Assembly (NCBI GenBank): GCA_022984795.1
Contig: JALIHJ010000089.1
Span: 1-38,728, forward strand
Direction of reading: 5' to 3'
Source of the DNA: Fabrea salina
Taxonomy: Eukaryota; Ciliophora; Heterotrichea; Heterotrichida; Fabreidae
Length of the DNA: 38,728 nt
The position numbers and the translations under genes were made by a program. The notes below the pieces were generated by a model that saw nothing but the letters and a program-made list of their open reading frames with translations, did no database searches and had not been told where the DNA came from. Positions 16,636-26,000 of this stretch are shown piece by piece. The first letter of the stretch is position 1; each line of letters starts with the position of its first letter.

Positions 16636-18081
16636 ATGGAAGACTTGTTTGATGAGGACTTTGACCCAGTTTTGTGGCTGAACAAAAACCTAGACAAACA
16701 AAACCCAGAACAGAAGTTGAGTTCTCTGAACATACAGTTGCAGTTGTTGGAACAAGACCTAGAAAACACTCTAGAGTTCAAGTCAGAAGCTGTAGTAAAG
16801 GACCTAGAGGAACTAAAAACCGAAGCAGTGGACTTAGAAAAAGAAACCAGGGCTTTGTTGCAGGAAACCGAAGCGTTTGAAGAAGAGTTTAGGGAACTAA
16901 TGACTCCAGAGATGCAGCAGCTGCGCCAGGATTACCAAGTAGTTGAAGAAGTAAACCAAGCCAAGTCTACCCTTCAAGAACTAGAGTTCTTTGAGTCCAA
17001 GTGTTCAAGTTGCGAACCTAAAGAACTAGCTTCTTTGTTCCGCACAGTAAGCAAACTTGAGGGCTTGGACTCCTACGGCTACTACAGAAGCAAGTTGGAG
17101 GAAGTTGCAAATTCACTTAAACAAAACTTAAAGCCTGAAATTTCAGAGGCTGCACGTAGACTCGACAGGTCTGTTTTGAAGAGCCATTACGAAACTTTTA
17201 AGTCCATAGACAGTCTTGAAGAGTTCTCAGAAGCCCTTACTCAGGAAAGAGTGAAAGTTTCAGAGGTAGAGGGAGAGGAGTTCAATGAACTCTTGGGGAA
17301 GTACTCAGAAGTAATTCGTTCTGAAGGGGCTTTGTTTGCAGACGTTTTTGACGAGCCTCAGGAGTTCCTGGAAAAACTTTACTTGGAAGTTATTGACCAG
17401 AAACAACTAGCCTCAAGGTTTTTGGAACTAAACATAAACGACATAAACTCGAGTTGTGTAGGTTTGATTTCACTGGCTTCTTACTTAAAAGAAACCACAG
17501 GCACTACCCAACCTATTGTGGAGTGCTTTAAAAGGATTTCTTGGGAACTTCCCAGCCTAGAAGAAAGCTACCTCAGGAGTCTAGAACTGGGGGACTGGAA
17601 ACAAAGGTACTCCAGAGTGTTTGAAGAAATGGAGCCCTCTTGGCTCAGGTGCTTGAACATAAGTTTGGGGACCAACACACCTAAATGGCTAGGCACTCTA
17701 GAACCTATGCTAACTAAGTGCTTAGAAGACTTTGAGCACTACCTAAAGAACTCAGCTTTGAAAAGTTCTTCAAACGAGTGGGAAAATGCCAGAAGTGCTG
17801 TGGAATGCTACGAAGAACTAGAGGCCTTTTCTGGTTTACTGGAAACTTGGGACAAAAGGTGTCGAGAAGAGTACCTGCACACAATGACTACTGCCTTTTT
17901 CGCCTCAGAGTACTCTGCACACAAAGAACTCCAGGACGAAATACTAAGTGCTTCGGAGTTACTTACTAAAGCTAACCAAAAGTTAACGAGGGCTCTTAGA
18001 GAAGGGTCTCACTTCTTCAGCAAGGCTATGCAGTTCAGAGAGAACTTACTGCAGTTTATTAATAAGTTCATTCCTGTTTGA
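16636..18081 (+). CDS. COG7: Conserved oligomeric Golgi complex subunit 7
   Basis: The protein has 481 residues. The N-terminus matches COG7: DDFDP-like acidic start followed by VLWLNK, then paired helices with ETRALLQETEAFEEEF and VNQAKSTLQELEFF, corresponding to the SFLKEQM and IDQVKSRMQLA segments of the animal protein. COG7 is part of lobe B of the COG tether, which directs intra-Golgi retrograde vesicles. The protein is much shorter than animal COG7 (about 770 residues), but the reading frame ends cleanly in TGA, so the short form looks genuine. The start lies 3 bp after the preceding stop. It is tail-to-tail with the next gene (14 bp). Confidence 0.8.
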   Translation: MEDLFDEDFDPVLWLNKNLDKQNPEQKLSSLNIQLQLLEQDLENTLEFKSEAVVKDLEELKTEAVDLEKETRALLQETEAFEEEFRELMTPEMQQLRQDYQVVEEVNQAKSTLQELEFFESKCSSCEPKELASLFRTVSKLEGLDSYGYYRSKLEEVANSLKQNLKPEISEAARRLDRSVLKSHYETFKSIDSLEEFSEALTQERVKVSEVEGEEFNELLGKYSEVIRSEGALFADVFDEPQEFLEKLYLEVIDQKQLASRFLELNINDINSSCVGLISLASYLKETTGTTQPIVECFKRISWELPSLEESYLRSLELGDWKQRYSRVFEEMEPSWLRCLNISLGTNTPKWLGTLEPMLTKCLEDFEHYLKNSALKSSSNEWENARSAVECYEELEAFSGLLETWDKRCREEYLHTMTTAFFASEYSAHKELQDEILSASELLTKANQKLTRALREGSHFFSKAMQFRENLLQFINKFIPV

Positions 18082-18095
18082 AACTGTTAATAACA

Positions 18096-18470
18096 TTAAG
18101 GGTTGGAGTTTTGGCAAATAAATCGTTTGTTGAGTTTAGATATTGAGTGTTTGAGTTGCGGACACTTCCTGGAGTGCCTTTTGACTACGCCTACGAGTTG
18201 GTTGACGTAGTCTTCAGAGGCTGAAAAAGTCTTTAAACGGGAAAACTCTAAGTTATGTCTTGACCCTTTGCGTTTGGGCTGGGTTTGTTTGCAGAGTTTG
18301 TTTCGGCTTGAAGGCCTTGACTTTACTTTTGGTTCTTCAGCAAACACCTTACTGTGCAGTGAGTCTATTCTTTTTTGCAGTAAGTCCCACTCTTCATGTC
18401 CCACTAAAGACTTCTCTGACTCTATTTCAAATGCAAATTCAAATCCCCCATAGCCTTCTTTACAATTCAT
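18096..18470 (-). CDS. Small basic protein, function unknown
   Basis: The protein has 124 residues from ATG 18470. The frame continues upstream to a GTG that overlaps the end of the transporter gene, but the ATG fits the 28-bp spacing better. The first 40 residues are acidic and strand-like (YGGFEFAFEIESEK); the rest is very basic and rich in K, R and S (PSSRNK, QPKRKG, KRHSRK). It could bind nucleic acid or be a disordered adaptor. I recognise no family. It follows FHIP and the transporter in the same direction with very short gaps. Confidence 0.65.
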   Translation of the reverse strand: MNCKEGYGGFEFAFEIESEKSLVGHEEWDLLQKRIDSLHSKVFAEEPKVKSRPSSRNKLCKQTQPKRKGSRHNLEFSRLKTFSASEDYVNQLVGVVKRHSRKCPQLKHSISKLNKRFICQNSNP

Positions 18471-18498
18471 TTTTAAACTTAATTCTTTAATTGAACAG

Positions 18499-20118
18499 TT
18501 AAATTTCTTCACTGAAGTTTTGGTAGCTGGAACCTCTGTTTTGTCTTTGGTTGTTTTTGGGACTGCTGGCGTTGCCGAAGTTGCCAGTGTTGGTAGCTAT
18601 TTCTTCAACTACGTCGTCCAGAAGTTTAGTTCTGGAAGCAGGGTACAAAAAGCTAAGACTTATTGCCCCTACCAGTCCTACACAACTCTGAACCAAAACT
18701 TCTTGACTCACATAACTCCTGATCAACCCACACACTATCAGTACCTTCATGCCTAAAAACAAGCACAAAGAAGTCCCTAAAGCCCTAACTGGAGTGGGGA
18801 AGTGCTCTACAGTCATTAAGAGTTTGCTAGTGACTAAAGGGAACACTGAAACTTTGCAAACCACTTTCAGGTACAGTTTCAGCTCCTCAGACACTTCAAG
18901 TGAACATACTACCACAAGTACTAAACAAAGTGCTGCGTTGATCATGGCTGACTTTTTAGTTCCAATCAAAAAACTCAAAGAACTAAAAAGCACAAGGGCC
19001 AGTGCAGAACCTGCTCCAATTACAATAGAGTACCAGTAGTAAGTTTCAAAAGATAGTTCTAGACTTGTGATTTCTTCAAAGGCCAAACCCAAACATATCC
19101 AAGTAAAAACATTAGTGAACGTTCTGCACCTGAGACTTGAAAACCTAACTAGGTCGAAGTAAGAACACTTTTGCCCTCTTTCTAGGTCTTCTTCTCGTTC
19201 TCTGGGGTCCTCAGCAACAACCCCTCCACTCAAGTCCACAGTGTGGTCCATGATTGAACTCCTGTCTGACCTGTTGATTGAGGCTTGGTCGTACTCGTTA
19301 AGTACTTCTCCTTCAAGTTGTTCTTCAAACATGGCTTTGCTGTTAGTTTCAGCTATTTTCTTGAACACGTCTCTGGACTGGATGTACCTGCTTTGGTTGA
19401 AAGCAAGGAAGCGAGGAGTTTCTTCAAGGGCTTTCAAAAACAGTGGAAAACAAACTACCGGAACTACTAGAGAAGCAATCACCAAAGCCCTCCACTCCCT
19501 GATGCTGTATGAAACGTTTGGGACCACAAAGAGACCCCCTAAAAGAACTAAAGAGTTGTACAAAAAAAACAGCGGTCTGTAAGGAGGGTCAACTACTTCT
19601 ACAAGGTACACAAAGGGAAACACCACTGAAGTAGAGATACTTATAGCTAGCACTAGTAAAGTAGTTGAGAAAAACCAAGGCGAAGCTGAACAGAACAGCA
19701 CAAACTCGCACAGGCAGGACAGAATAGTGCCCCAAATAAGAGCAGTGCTTCTTCCAAACCTTTCAGCAACTTTTCCCCAAATAAGAATTCCTGCAGACAA
19801 CGACCCTATGAAAATCAAGGGAATGAACCAAGTGTAAAACTTGTTTTCACATACTAAGTTCCAGTCCTTGGTGATGGTTCTGGGCATTTTGGGATCGATT
19901 ATGAACTTTGAACCGCAAGCTTCTGACTCTTCACAAGGAACAAGTGTTCCAGAGTGGTCGCACAGTAACGGAGGAGTCTCTAGCAGAAAAGGAAGACTCA
20001 CAATGAATAGAGAAGCGTGGAGGGATATGAGTCCTGTAGCTAAAACAGCTTTGTACTGGAACAAGTGGTGCCCCCCAACTCTTCTTAGCGCCTCATCAAA
20101 TCCTAGGCCTGGCTCCAT
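18499..20118 (-). CDS. SLC22-like major facilitator transporter
   Basis: The protein has 539 residues with about twelve membrane segments. The family's large first lumenal loop (about 48-95) is present with cysteines and ends DWNLVC at 85-90, close to the conserved D/EWDLVC of organic cation/anion transporters. The MFS loop 2-3 motif GKVAERFGRSTAL is at 115-127. A charged central loop (about 255-315) separates the halves. The C-terminal tail of about 40 residues is asparagine- and serine-rich and polar. SLC22 proteins move organic cations, anions or carnitine across the plasma membrane; the substrate here cannot be told. It starts 14 bp after the FHIP stop on the same strand. Confidence 0.88.
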   Translation of the reverse strand: MEPGLGFDEALRRVGGHHLFQYKAVLATGLISLHASLFIVSLPFLLETPPLLCDHSGTLVPCEESEACGSKFIIDPKMPRTITKDWNLVCENKFYTWFIPLIFIGSLSAGILIWGKVAERFGRSTALIWGTILSCLCEFVLFCSASPWFFSTTLLVLAISISTSVVFPFVYLVEVVDPPYRPLFFLYNSLVLLGGLFVVPNVSYSIREWRALVIASLVVPVVCFPLFLKALEETPRFLAFNQSRYIQSRDVFKKIAETNSKAMFEEQLEGEVLNEYDQASINRSDRSSIMDHTVDLSGGVVAEDPREREEDLERGQKCSYFDLVRFSSLRCRTFTNVFTWICLGLAFEEITSLELSFETYYWYSIVIGAGSALALVLFSSLSFLIGTKKSAMINAALCLVLVVVCSLEVSEELKLYLKVVCKVSVFPLVTSKLLMTVEHFPTPVRALGTSLCLFLGMKVLIVCGLIRSYVSQEVLVQSCVGLVGAISLSFLYPASRTKLLDDVVEEIATNTGNFGNASSPKNNQRQNRGSSYQNFSEEI

Positions 20119-20132
20119 ATTTATGACATTAA

Positions 20133-22232
20133 TCAGAGGATTAAACTAGCCTGGTGCATGTCTGCAAGGATCTCTTTGTATATAAGTATGGCTCCTAGTT
20201 CCTTAAGAAACTCCTGAAGCACCACCACTCCTTCCAAGAACTTCTTTTCTGTGAAGTTAGTAAATGTTTGGTTGTGGGTCTTTCTTTTGTGGTTTCTCTG
20301 TGCGATTATTGACTGAATTATGTTAAAGCCTTTCTTTTGTTTGAGAGGAAAGTCAAGGTTGTTTTGCGCAGCTTGCAACTTAGTTAAAAAAGCAGTGTCT
20401 TTGACTGTTTTGTTGTCTACTTCGTAACTCAGCACCTTAAGTATAGATATAAAGGACTCAGTAACTCCAGGCTGGGGTTCCAGAAGCAAACTGTGCAGGT
20501 TGCTGAAACCCAAGTCTCCGAACTGCGGAAAGGTACATAAACTACTTGCAATTCCTGTTAAGTAAACATTTTCTTCAAAAGTGTTTGAAAAGAAGTTTCG
20601 GAACTTAGCAAAAATGGTTTCTAGCAGTTGTCCTTCAAAAAAAGACTCGTCCTCCAACTTAATGGTTAAGCTGAGTTTTTTGCGGGAAGTTCCCCCTGTG
20701 CTTCCGTCTTGTTTGCTCAGGGGCCCAAGTACTGAGTAAGACCCCCCGGTGTTTTCCGGTTCCTGAGACTGCCTGCTCAAACTCTCCATAGCTTCGTAAA
20801 CTCCACTAAAAGCACCTTCAAGGTACTCTCCGTAGTAGTTGTTGGTGGTTTTGTCAAGCACTGAAACTGGAAAAAGGGACATGAAACTCTCAGTGTTGAT
20901 TCCGAATTCAGAAGAAAGAGGAGGGCCTACGAAGTGGTTAGTTACTAGCAGTTTGACAATTTGAGGAACCTTTTTGCTGAACAGTACGTCGAGCAGTCTG
21001 AGAGTGTTGACTGAAAGGGACTCAGTTGTGCAAGAAAGGTTAGAAAACAAGACCTGCCACATTTTGGAGATGTCGGACAAAAACACTCCTTGGGAAGTGA
21101 ACTTGTCTTCAGAAGGAAGACAAACCACAGTGGAGTTTGTGGGAGTCGAAACTAAAGAACTTAGCCTTTTGTTGCCGTCTTTGTCCTTCCCCAGCAAAAA
21201 GTGCACAAAGGCCAGGAGTATGTCTTTGTCGTAAACGTGCTCTAAGAACTCACACAGGTACTCTGTGGAGGTAGACCTGGCTTTTTTGTCGTAGCTTTGG
21301 AGTTTGGGAGTTAAAACCTGCACACAGAAGTCTTCGTAGAAGTAGTAAACAATGTCTTGTTTGAGTTCTTTGGACCTACAACTCAAGCAAAACTTATTGA
21401 AGAACTCTGAGTAGTCCTTTAAAGCTTTTAGTTGGGAAGGAAACTGCTCCATTTCTAGGTGGTTTTTTTCGGGGTAAACTGAGAGTCTTTGGTAGTAAAA
21501 AACCAACTTGGAGTTCACACAAAGGGCCAACTCAAAGTCATTGCAAATGGAAGTGAGTAAACTTTTAACTGGGATTTTGTTAACTTGGCACATAGCTTTG
21601 GCTAAGTCTGTGTAGTCACTCATGTCTTCTTCGTGGAAGTAAGTCATGAGTAACTTCATGGGCAGGAATTCTTCTTTTTTGTTTTCTTCGTAAATAAACA
21701 GAACCAACAAACTCTCCTCAGCAACTATTTTCTTAAGCAGCACTTTGACTAAGTTGACGATTTTGGGTTTGGAGGAGTAGAACTCCTTTCCTTCCAAAAG
21801 GTTACTGTAAATCACGTGCATCAGTCCAGTCACAGCACAAATAAAAGACCTGTGTGGAAAAAGTAAGTCAGTTTTCACGTTGTCAATTAAGTAAGTGAAG
21901 ATTTCAACTACTTTCGCCAGGAGACCAGGAGGTTTGTCTGTCTGGGCGTTGGCTGCCAATTCATCGAGTACTTGCTCTGTGAAACAAAACTCCAAACAAG
22001 GAGGCAAGTTGCCTGAGTCTTGGAATTGTTTTTGTTCTTCAATGAGCAACTGAAGTACTTTGTCTAGACTTTGGAGTCCAGACAAGTTCCTCATCCTTTT
22101 TTTCCGGGGAGAAGGTGGGTCTTCTTCGCAAGTTTGGGCATGGAAGTTGCGGAAGGTTTCCCAGCTGTGGGCTAGTTGCTGCACTGCTGACTTCTTTTTG
22201 GCTGAAATAGTTTCTGTGAGTTTCTTCCACAT
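20133..22232 (-). CDS. FHIP/FAM160 (RAI16-like) HOOK-interacting protein
   Basis: The protein has 699 residues from ATG 22232; an in-frame TTG 12 bp further up is not a likely start. The region at about 80-170 matches the RAI16-like family: a PPCLEFCF word, then CFTEQVLDELAANAQ, KPPGLLAKVVEIFTYLI and LLFPHRSFICAV, comparable to the PPGM-QQVL-FFSKLL and LLPH-SVHRPV words of animal FHIPs. The rest is helical, with a low-complexity serine/glycine insert at about 480-510. In animals and fungi FHIP joins FTS and HOOK to link vesicles to dynein. A neighbouring HOOK or FTS gene is not seen. Confidence 0.8.
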   Translation of the reverse strand: MWKKLTETISAKKKSAVQQLAHSWETFRNFHAQTCEEDPPSPRKKRMRNLSGLQSLDKVLQLLIEEQKQFQDSGNLPPCLEFCFTEQVLDELAANAQTDKPPGLLAKVVEIFTYLIDNVKTDLLFPHRSFICAVTGLMHVIYSNLLEGKEFYSSKPKIVNLVKVLLKKIVAEESLLVLFIYEENKKEEFLPMKLLMTYFHEEDMSDYTDLAKAMCQVNKIPVKSLLTSICNDFELALCVNSKLVFYYQRLSVYPEKNHLEMEQFPSQLKALKDYSEFFNKFCLSCRSKELKQDIVYYFYEDFCVQVLTPKLQSYDKKARSTSTEYLCEFLEHVYDKDILLAFVHFLLGKDKDGNKRLSSLVSTPTNSTVVCLPSEDKFTSQGVFLSDISKMWQVLFSNLSCTTESLSVNTLRLLDVLFSKKVPQIVKLLVTNHFVGPPLSSEFGINTESFMSLFPVSVLDKTTNNYYGEYLEGAFSGVYEAMESLSRQSQEPENTGGSYSVLGPLSKQDGSTGGTSRKKLSLTIKLEDESFFEGQLLETIFAKFRNFFSNTFEENVYLTGIASSLCTFPQFGDLGFSNLHSLLLEPQPGVTESFISILKVLSYEVDNKTVKDTAFLTKLQAAQNNLDFPLKQKKGFNIIQSIIAQRNHKRKTHNQTFTNFTEKKFLEGVVVLQEFLKELGAILIYKEILADMHQASLIL

Positions 22233-22285
22233 TGTCCTTTTCAAATTCGATATTTAATTAAACCAGGAGCATATGTAAAGTAAAC
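22233..22285. promoter_or_regulatory. 53-bp divergent intergenic region
   Basis: Separates the FHIP ATG (minus) and the ATG at 22286 (plus). It contains the palindromic word ttaatta near 22254. Nothing else is recognisable. Confidence 0.5.
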
Positions 22286-23029
22286 ATGTACATTGGGCCT
22301 TGGCAAGAGTTTAAGTTAGCACAAGTTTTAAAGTTAAAGAACGACCTTTACGAAGGCACTCTCAATAACCAACCCAGACTCAACTCGAGGAACTTGTCTT
22401 TACACAAAAAGAACTCCGACTCAAAGAGTTCAGGTCCAGTTACTCCTTCAAACCGGTCTTTGTCTTCAGAACAGCACAAGTACCCCAAGTTCAACATAGA
22501 CACTTACTACAAACAGTGGAAAAAAGTAGAGTATGTTATGGCTCGCAGTGAACCTGAACAAAACCGAAAGCCTCCTCTGCCCAAAAACTTCCCTAGAAGA
22601 AGACTGCCCCAGAACTTGCACAAAAGACGCATCAACAAAATGAGAGTTATTTATGGACTTAACGAAGGAAGTAGGTCCCCTGCTGAAGAAGTCACTACAG
22701 CATCTGAAGAAAGGACCATTACTCCTTTGCCTCCGATTTCAACCAAGAAACTCAGTAACCCTCTTCTAGCAACTTCCAAGTTGCTTCCTGAACCTTTTGA
22801 AGAGGCCAAAGAAGAAGAGTCTAAGTTGCCCCAAACACCCAAGCAAGTCTTTGAAGAAAGCTACAAACAACCCCTTGAAAAAAGTTATAAGTTGCCTGAA
22901 ATCCACAAAGCTGAGTCAGAAGAAATCAAAAGTGAGTCTGAAGACAACGTAGATGGACTACTTAAGTGGGTAGAAGAACTACCTGAAGAAATCAGTATGG
23001 GTTCTCCAGACCTAAAGGTGGTAATATAA
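22286..23029 (+). CDS. Basic, proline-rich protein with conserved-looking N-terminal GPWQEFKL motif; unknown
   Basis: The protein has 247 residues. It begins MYIGPWQEFKLAQVLKLKND, a compact aromatic motif that looks conserved rather than random. The middle is serine- and basic-rich (RRRLPQNLHKRRINKM). The C-terminal half is acidic, with repeated glutamate/proline words (EEAKEEESKLP, LPEIHKAESEE). It is likely mostly disordered, with a short binding motif at the N-terminus. A ciliary or cytoskeletal role is possible but not shown. It is tail-to-tail with the giant coiled-coil gene, with only 3 bp between stop codons. Confidence 0.72.
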   Translation: MYIGPWQEFKLAQVLKLKNDLYEGTLNNQPRLNSRNLSLHKKNSDSKSSGPVTPSNRSLSSEQHKYPKFNIDTYYKQWKKVEYVMARSEPEQNRKPPLPKNFPRRRLPQNLHKRRINKMRVIYGLNEGSRSPAEEVTTASEERTITPLPPISTKKLSNPLLATSKLLPEPFEEAKEEESKLPQTPKQVFEESYKQPLEKSYKLPEIHKAESEEIKSESEDNVDGLLKWVEELPEEISMGSPDLKVVI

Positions 23030-23032
23030 TTT

Positions 23033-26000
23033 TTACAGTTTAGACTTAGGTTTTGGGGACTTGGAAGGCTTACTTTCTATGATTTGGTTTTTCAGTTTCT
23101 TTTTGTCGCGTTGGTTCACAGACTTAGTGTTATCTAGGGCCTGGAGGGTGTTGCGGGTTGCTTTGTGGTCTGGAGAAATCCGAAGCCAACTCAGCAATGC
23201 CGAAAGCACTGCCTGGTGGTTAGTTAGGCTTTGGTTTGATTCGTGTTCTAGAGGCAGTTTGCAAGTAATGCCTAGTCTCAAAATGGCTTCTTTGAACTCT
23301 TGCAAGTCCAAGCCTGCCACCATTCCGGTTTCTTTGCGTTTAGAAATGTTTCTGAAGACTCCCATAGTTTCGTCGTGAGTGACCAATCCAGGCCATAAGT
23401 TAAACTGCGTGCAGAACTTGTTGAACCCAGCAGCAGGTAAGTTTTGGGAGTTGGAGGTTTTGGTTTGAGAAGCTCCGACTTTGCTGTAGTGGTTGAAAAT
23501 GACTTCAACGGACTTAGAGTACTCTTGGAAGACTTGCTGTACTTGGGGAGTACTGAGTGCATTTTGTATTTCGTTTTCTTTTTTCTTGTGTTCTTCCTGG
23601 AGTTTTTTCTGGGTTTCGATTTTCTTCATGACTTTGGCAGCTTGTTTTTGTTTGCGTTCTTGTAAACTCTGTTGTTTGAGGGCTTTTTCGGCCTTTAGGT
23701 TTTGGATGGACTCTTGTTTGGCTTTGATTTGTTGGTCGAGTTTTTCTTGTTCGAGTTTGAAGAAGTGTTCTCTTTGTTTCTTTTTTTCTTCTTGGAGTTG
23801 TTTTTGTTCCAGCGTTTGTTCTTTTTGTTTCTGTTTGAGTTCTTGTTCCCTTTTAGCGTGCCACTCTTTGAGTTGTTTTTCTTTGGCCTCCCTTTCTTTT
23901 TGTCTTTTGGCCAACAGTCTTTGTTTGGAAGCTTCTTTTTGGGCTTCTTTTTGTTTTTGGGCTTCGAGTTCTTGTTTGACTCTGAGTTCTTTTTCTTCTT
24001 TGGCTTTTTTGAGTTTTTCTTCAACTACTTGTTTCCTCATGCGGCGTTTCATTTCTCGTTTCTTTTCTTGGACTTGTTTTTGTTGTTCTTCGTATTCTTT
24101 CAACTGAGTAACTTTGTTTTGCACTTTCGGTTTCTCGTTTCTGCTTACCAGTTGGAAACTCCCCACGTCTAGGGTGTACACTAAGTCGTCCACTAACTTA
24201 GCACACTCGTAAAGTAAGTCGTTGGAGTAAGTCCCTGTGAGTCTGGCTACTTCGTACTTGATTCCAGGAGTCAGAAGCAGTTCAGTTGGCAGTGCTATGG
24301 AGGAGTAAACAGCTCTGTGAGGTCTGATTCCTGTTTCGGACGAGAACTTGGAAGACTTGGTTTGGCTAGAATAAGGCACTAGTTTGGGCTTTGCTAGGAC
24401 TCCCCTGGCTCTGTACACGTCTTTTTTGACCAGTTGGGGTTCTAGAATGTGCACGCCTAAGGCTTTGTTCAAGAGTTCGTCCAAAACTAAAATGGGCACT
24501 TTTTGGTTCTCAGGAATTCCTAGTTCGTCAGGCACAGTGTACTTGACTTGGATTTCCTTTTCAAGCACCTTTTTGTAGCCTTCAGGCATAGGAGTGTTGG
24601 GGTCTTTTTGCAGAAGCAAGTTGAGTTTTTTGACTACGTCTTTGTCTCCAAGTCCGGGGTCAGGTTCGTCGTAGAACTTAGCTGAAATTCCGTTTTCTGA
24701 CTTTTTGAAGTGTTCAAACAAAGCTTTTAAGGAGATAGCAGCAGGCAGGTGACTTAAGTCAATGGGGGGTTTGGAAAACACAAAAACAGCTACTTGCACA
24801 ACTACTTCTTGGAACTCCTGGAACTGCACTTGGACATCACTTTTCTTCCTTTGGCGGCAGTAGTTCTTGAGCAGACTTCTGAACTGCTCTGAGGATATCA
24901 TGGCAGTAGTGACTCCTTGGTCCCGAAGTAACTTGTAGAACTCCCCCTCTGAAAGACTTGACTTTTCTTGCTGCACACTTTCAAAGGTGCTTTTTCCTAC
25001 TGCTTTGCGTTTGTAGCCAGTGCTTGCGTACTTGTTGAAAAGCAACTTTAGCACTCGCAAGTAACGTTTCAGAACTAAGTCAGTTTCTTCCTTGTTTTCT
25101 AAGTCCTTCACAACTACTTCTTCTGCTTCTTTTTTCTCTGCAAGTTCAATTTTCCTTTTTTCGATTTGGCGTTTAAGGACTCTTTTGCGTTTTTCTTGGA
25201 CTTGTTTGTGCTCTTCTTGTTCAGTTAGTTTTTTGACTTGGACTTCAGACCTTTTTTGTCGGGCTCTTTCGATTCCGTGCTGCACTCTTCTCCTGGGAAG
25301 AATTTCTGACCCCAAAGAAGAAGTTGTAGGGGGGCCTTTAGTGTACTTAGGAGCTGACTTTTGTTCTTCTTCAAAAGCCTGAATTAACTCTTCTGGAGAC
25401 CCGAAGTGCCCAAGTAACTTAACTAGTGGGTTCTGGGGGTCTGACTTAAGTTCTTTGGTGAACTTAAGCATTTCGGTTTTGAGTCTTTGGTTGAGTTCCT
25501 GGTTGCCGAGTTTAAGTACTTTTTCAACCACACCCAACATTAAGTTCCTTTGAGTCAGTAAGGTTTGGTTTGCTTGGGAGTTTCTAGCTAGTTTCTGCTG
25601 CTTGGCTACTTGCTGGACTATTTTGAACCCGTACCTGCTGAACCTAAACAAGTACTCCTGCACAGACTCAGCCTCAATGAACCTACTAGCTATCATCAGC
25701 AAAGGAACTGAAGTTGAGTTGCTGAACTCAAGTTCGTTTATGTAAATTTTGCCCAGAATGTCTAGGGTCTGGACTGCGTTTCTAACAGATAATCGGGGGT
25801 GTCTAGCTACACACATGAAGAAGTCAAAGTCAATAGTGTTGATTTGGATGCCTGAAGACACTTGCAGTTGCTTCACAAAGGGCTCCAAAAGGATTCCTAC
25901 TGGAATAGTTGAAATGCTGTTGAAAGTAATGATGAAGTTCTGCAAAATGAACTCTCTTTCCACTGAGTTTTCGTAGTTTTCAAGCAGCGAAAAGGTCAGA

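Noticed and set aside
23493-24172. Phe/Leu/Ser-rich plus-strand frames of up to 204 codons
   Set aside because: They are antisense of the K/E/Q-rich coiled coil; the hydrophobic look comes from complementing AAR/GAR/CAR codons.
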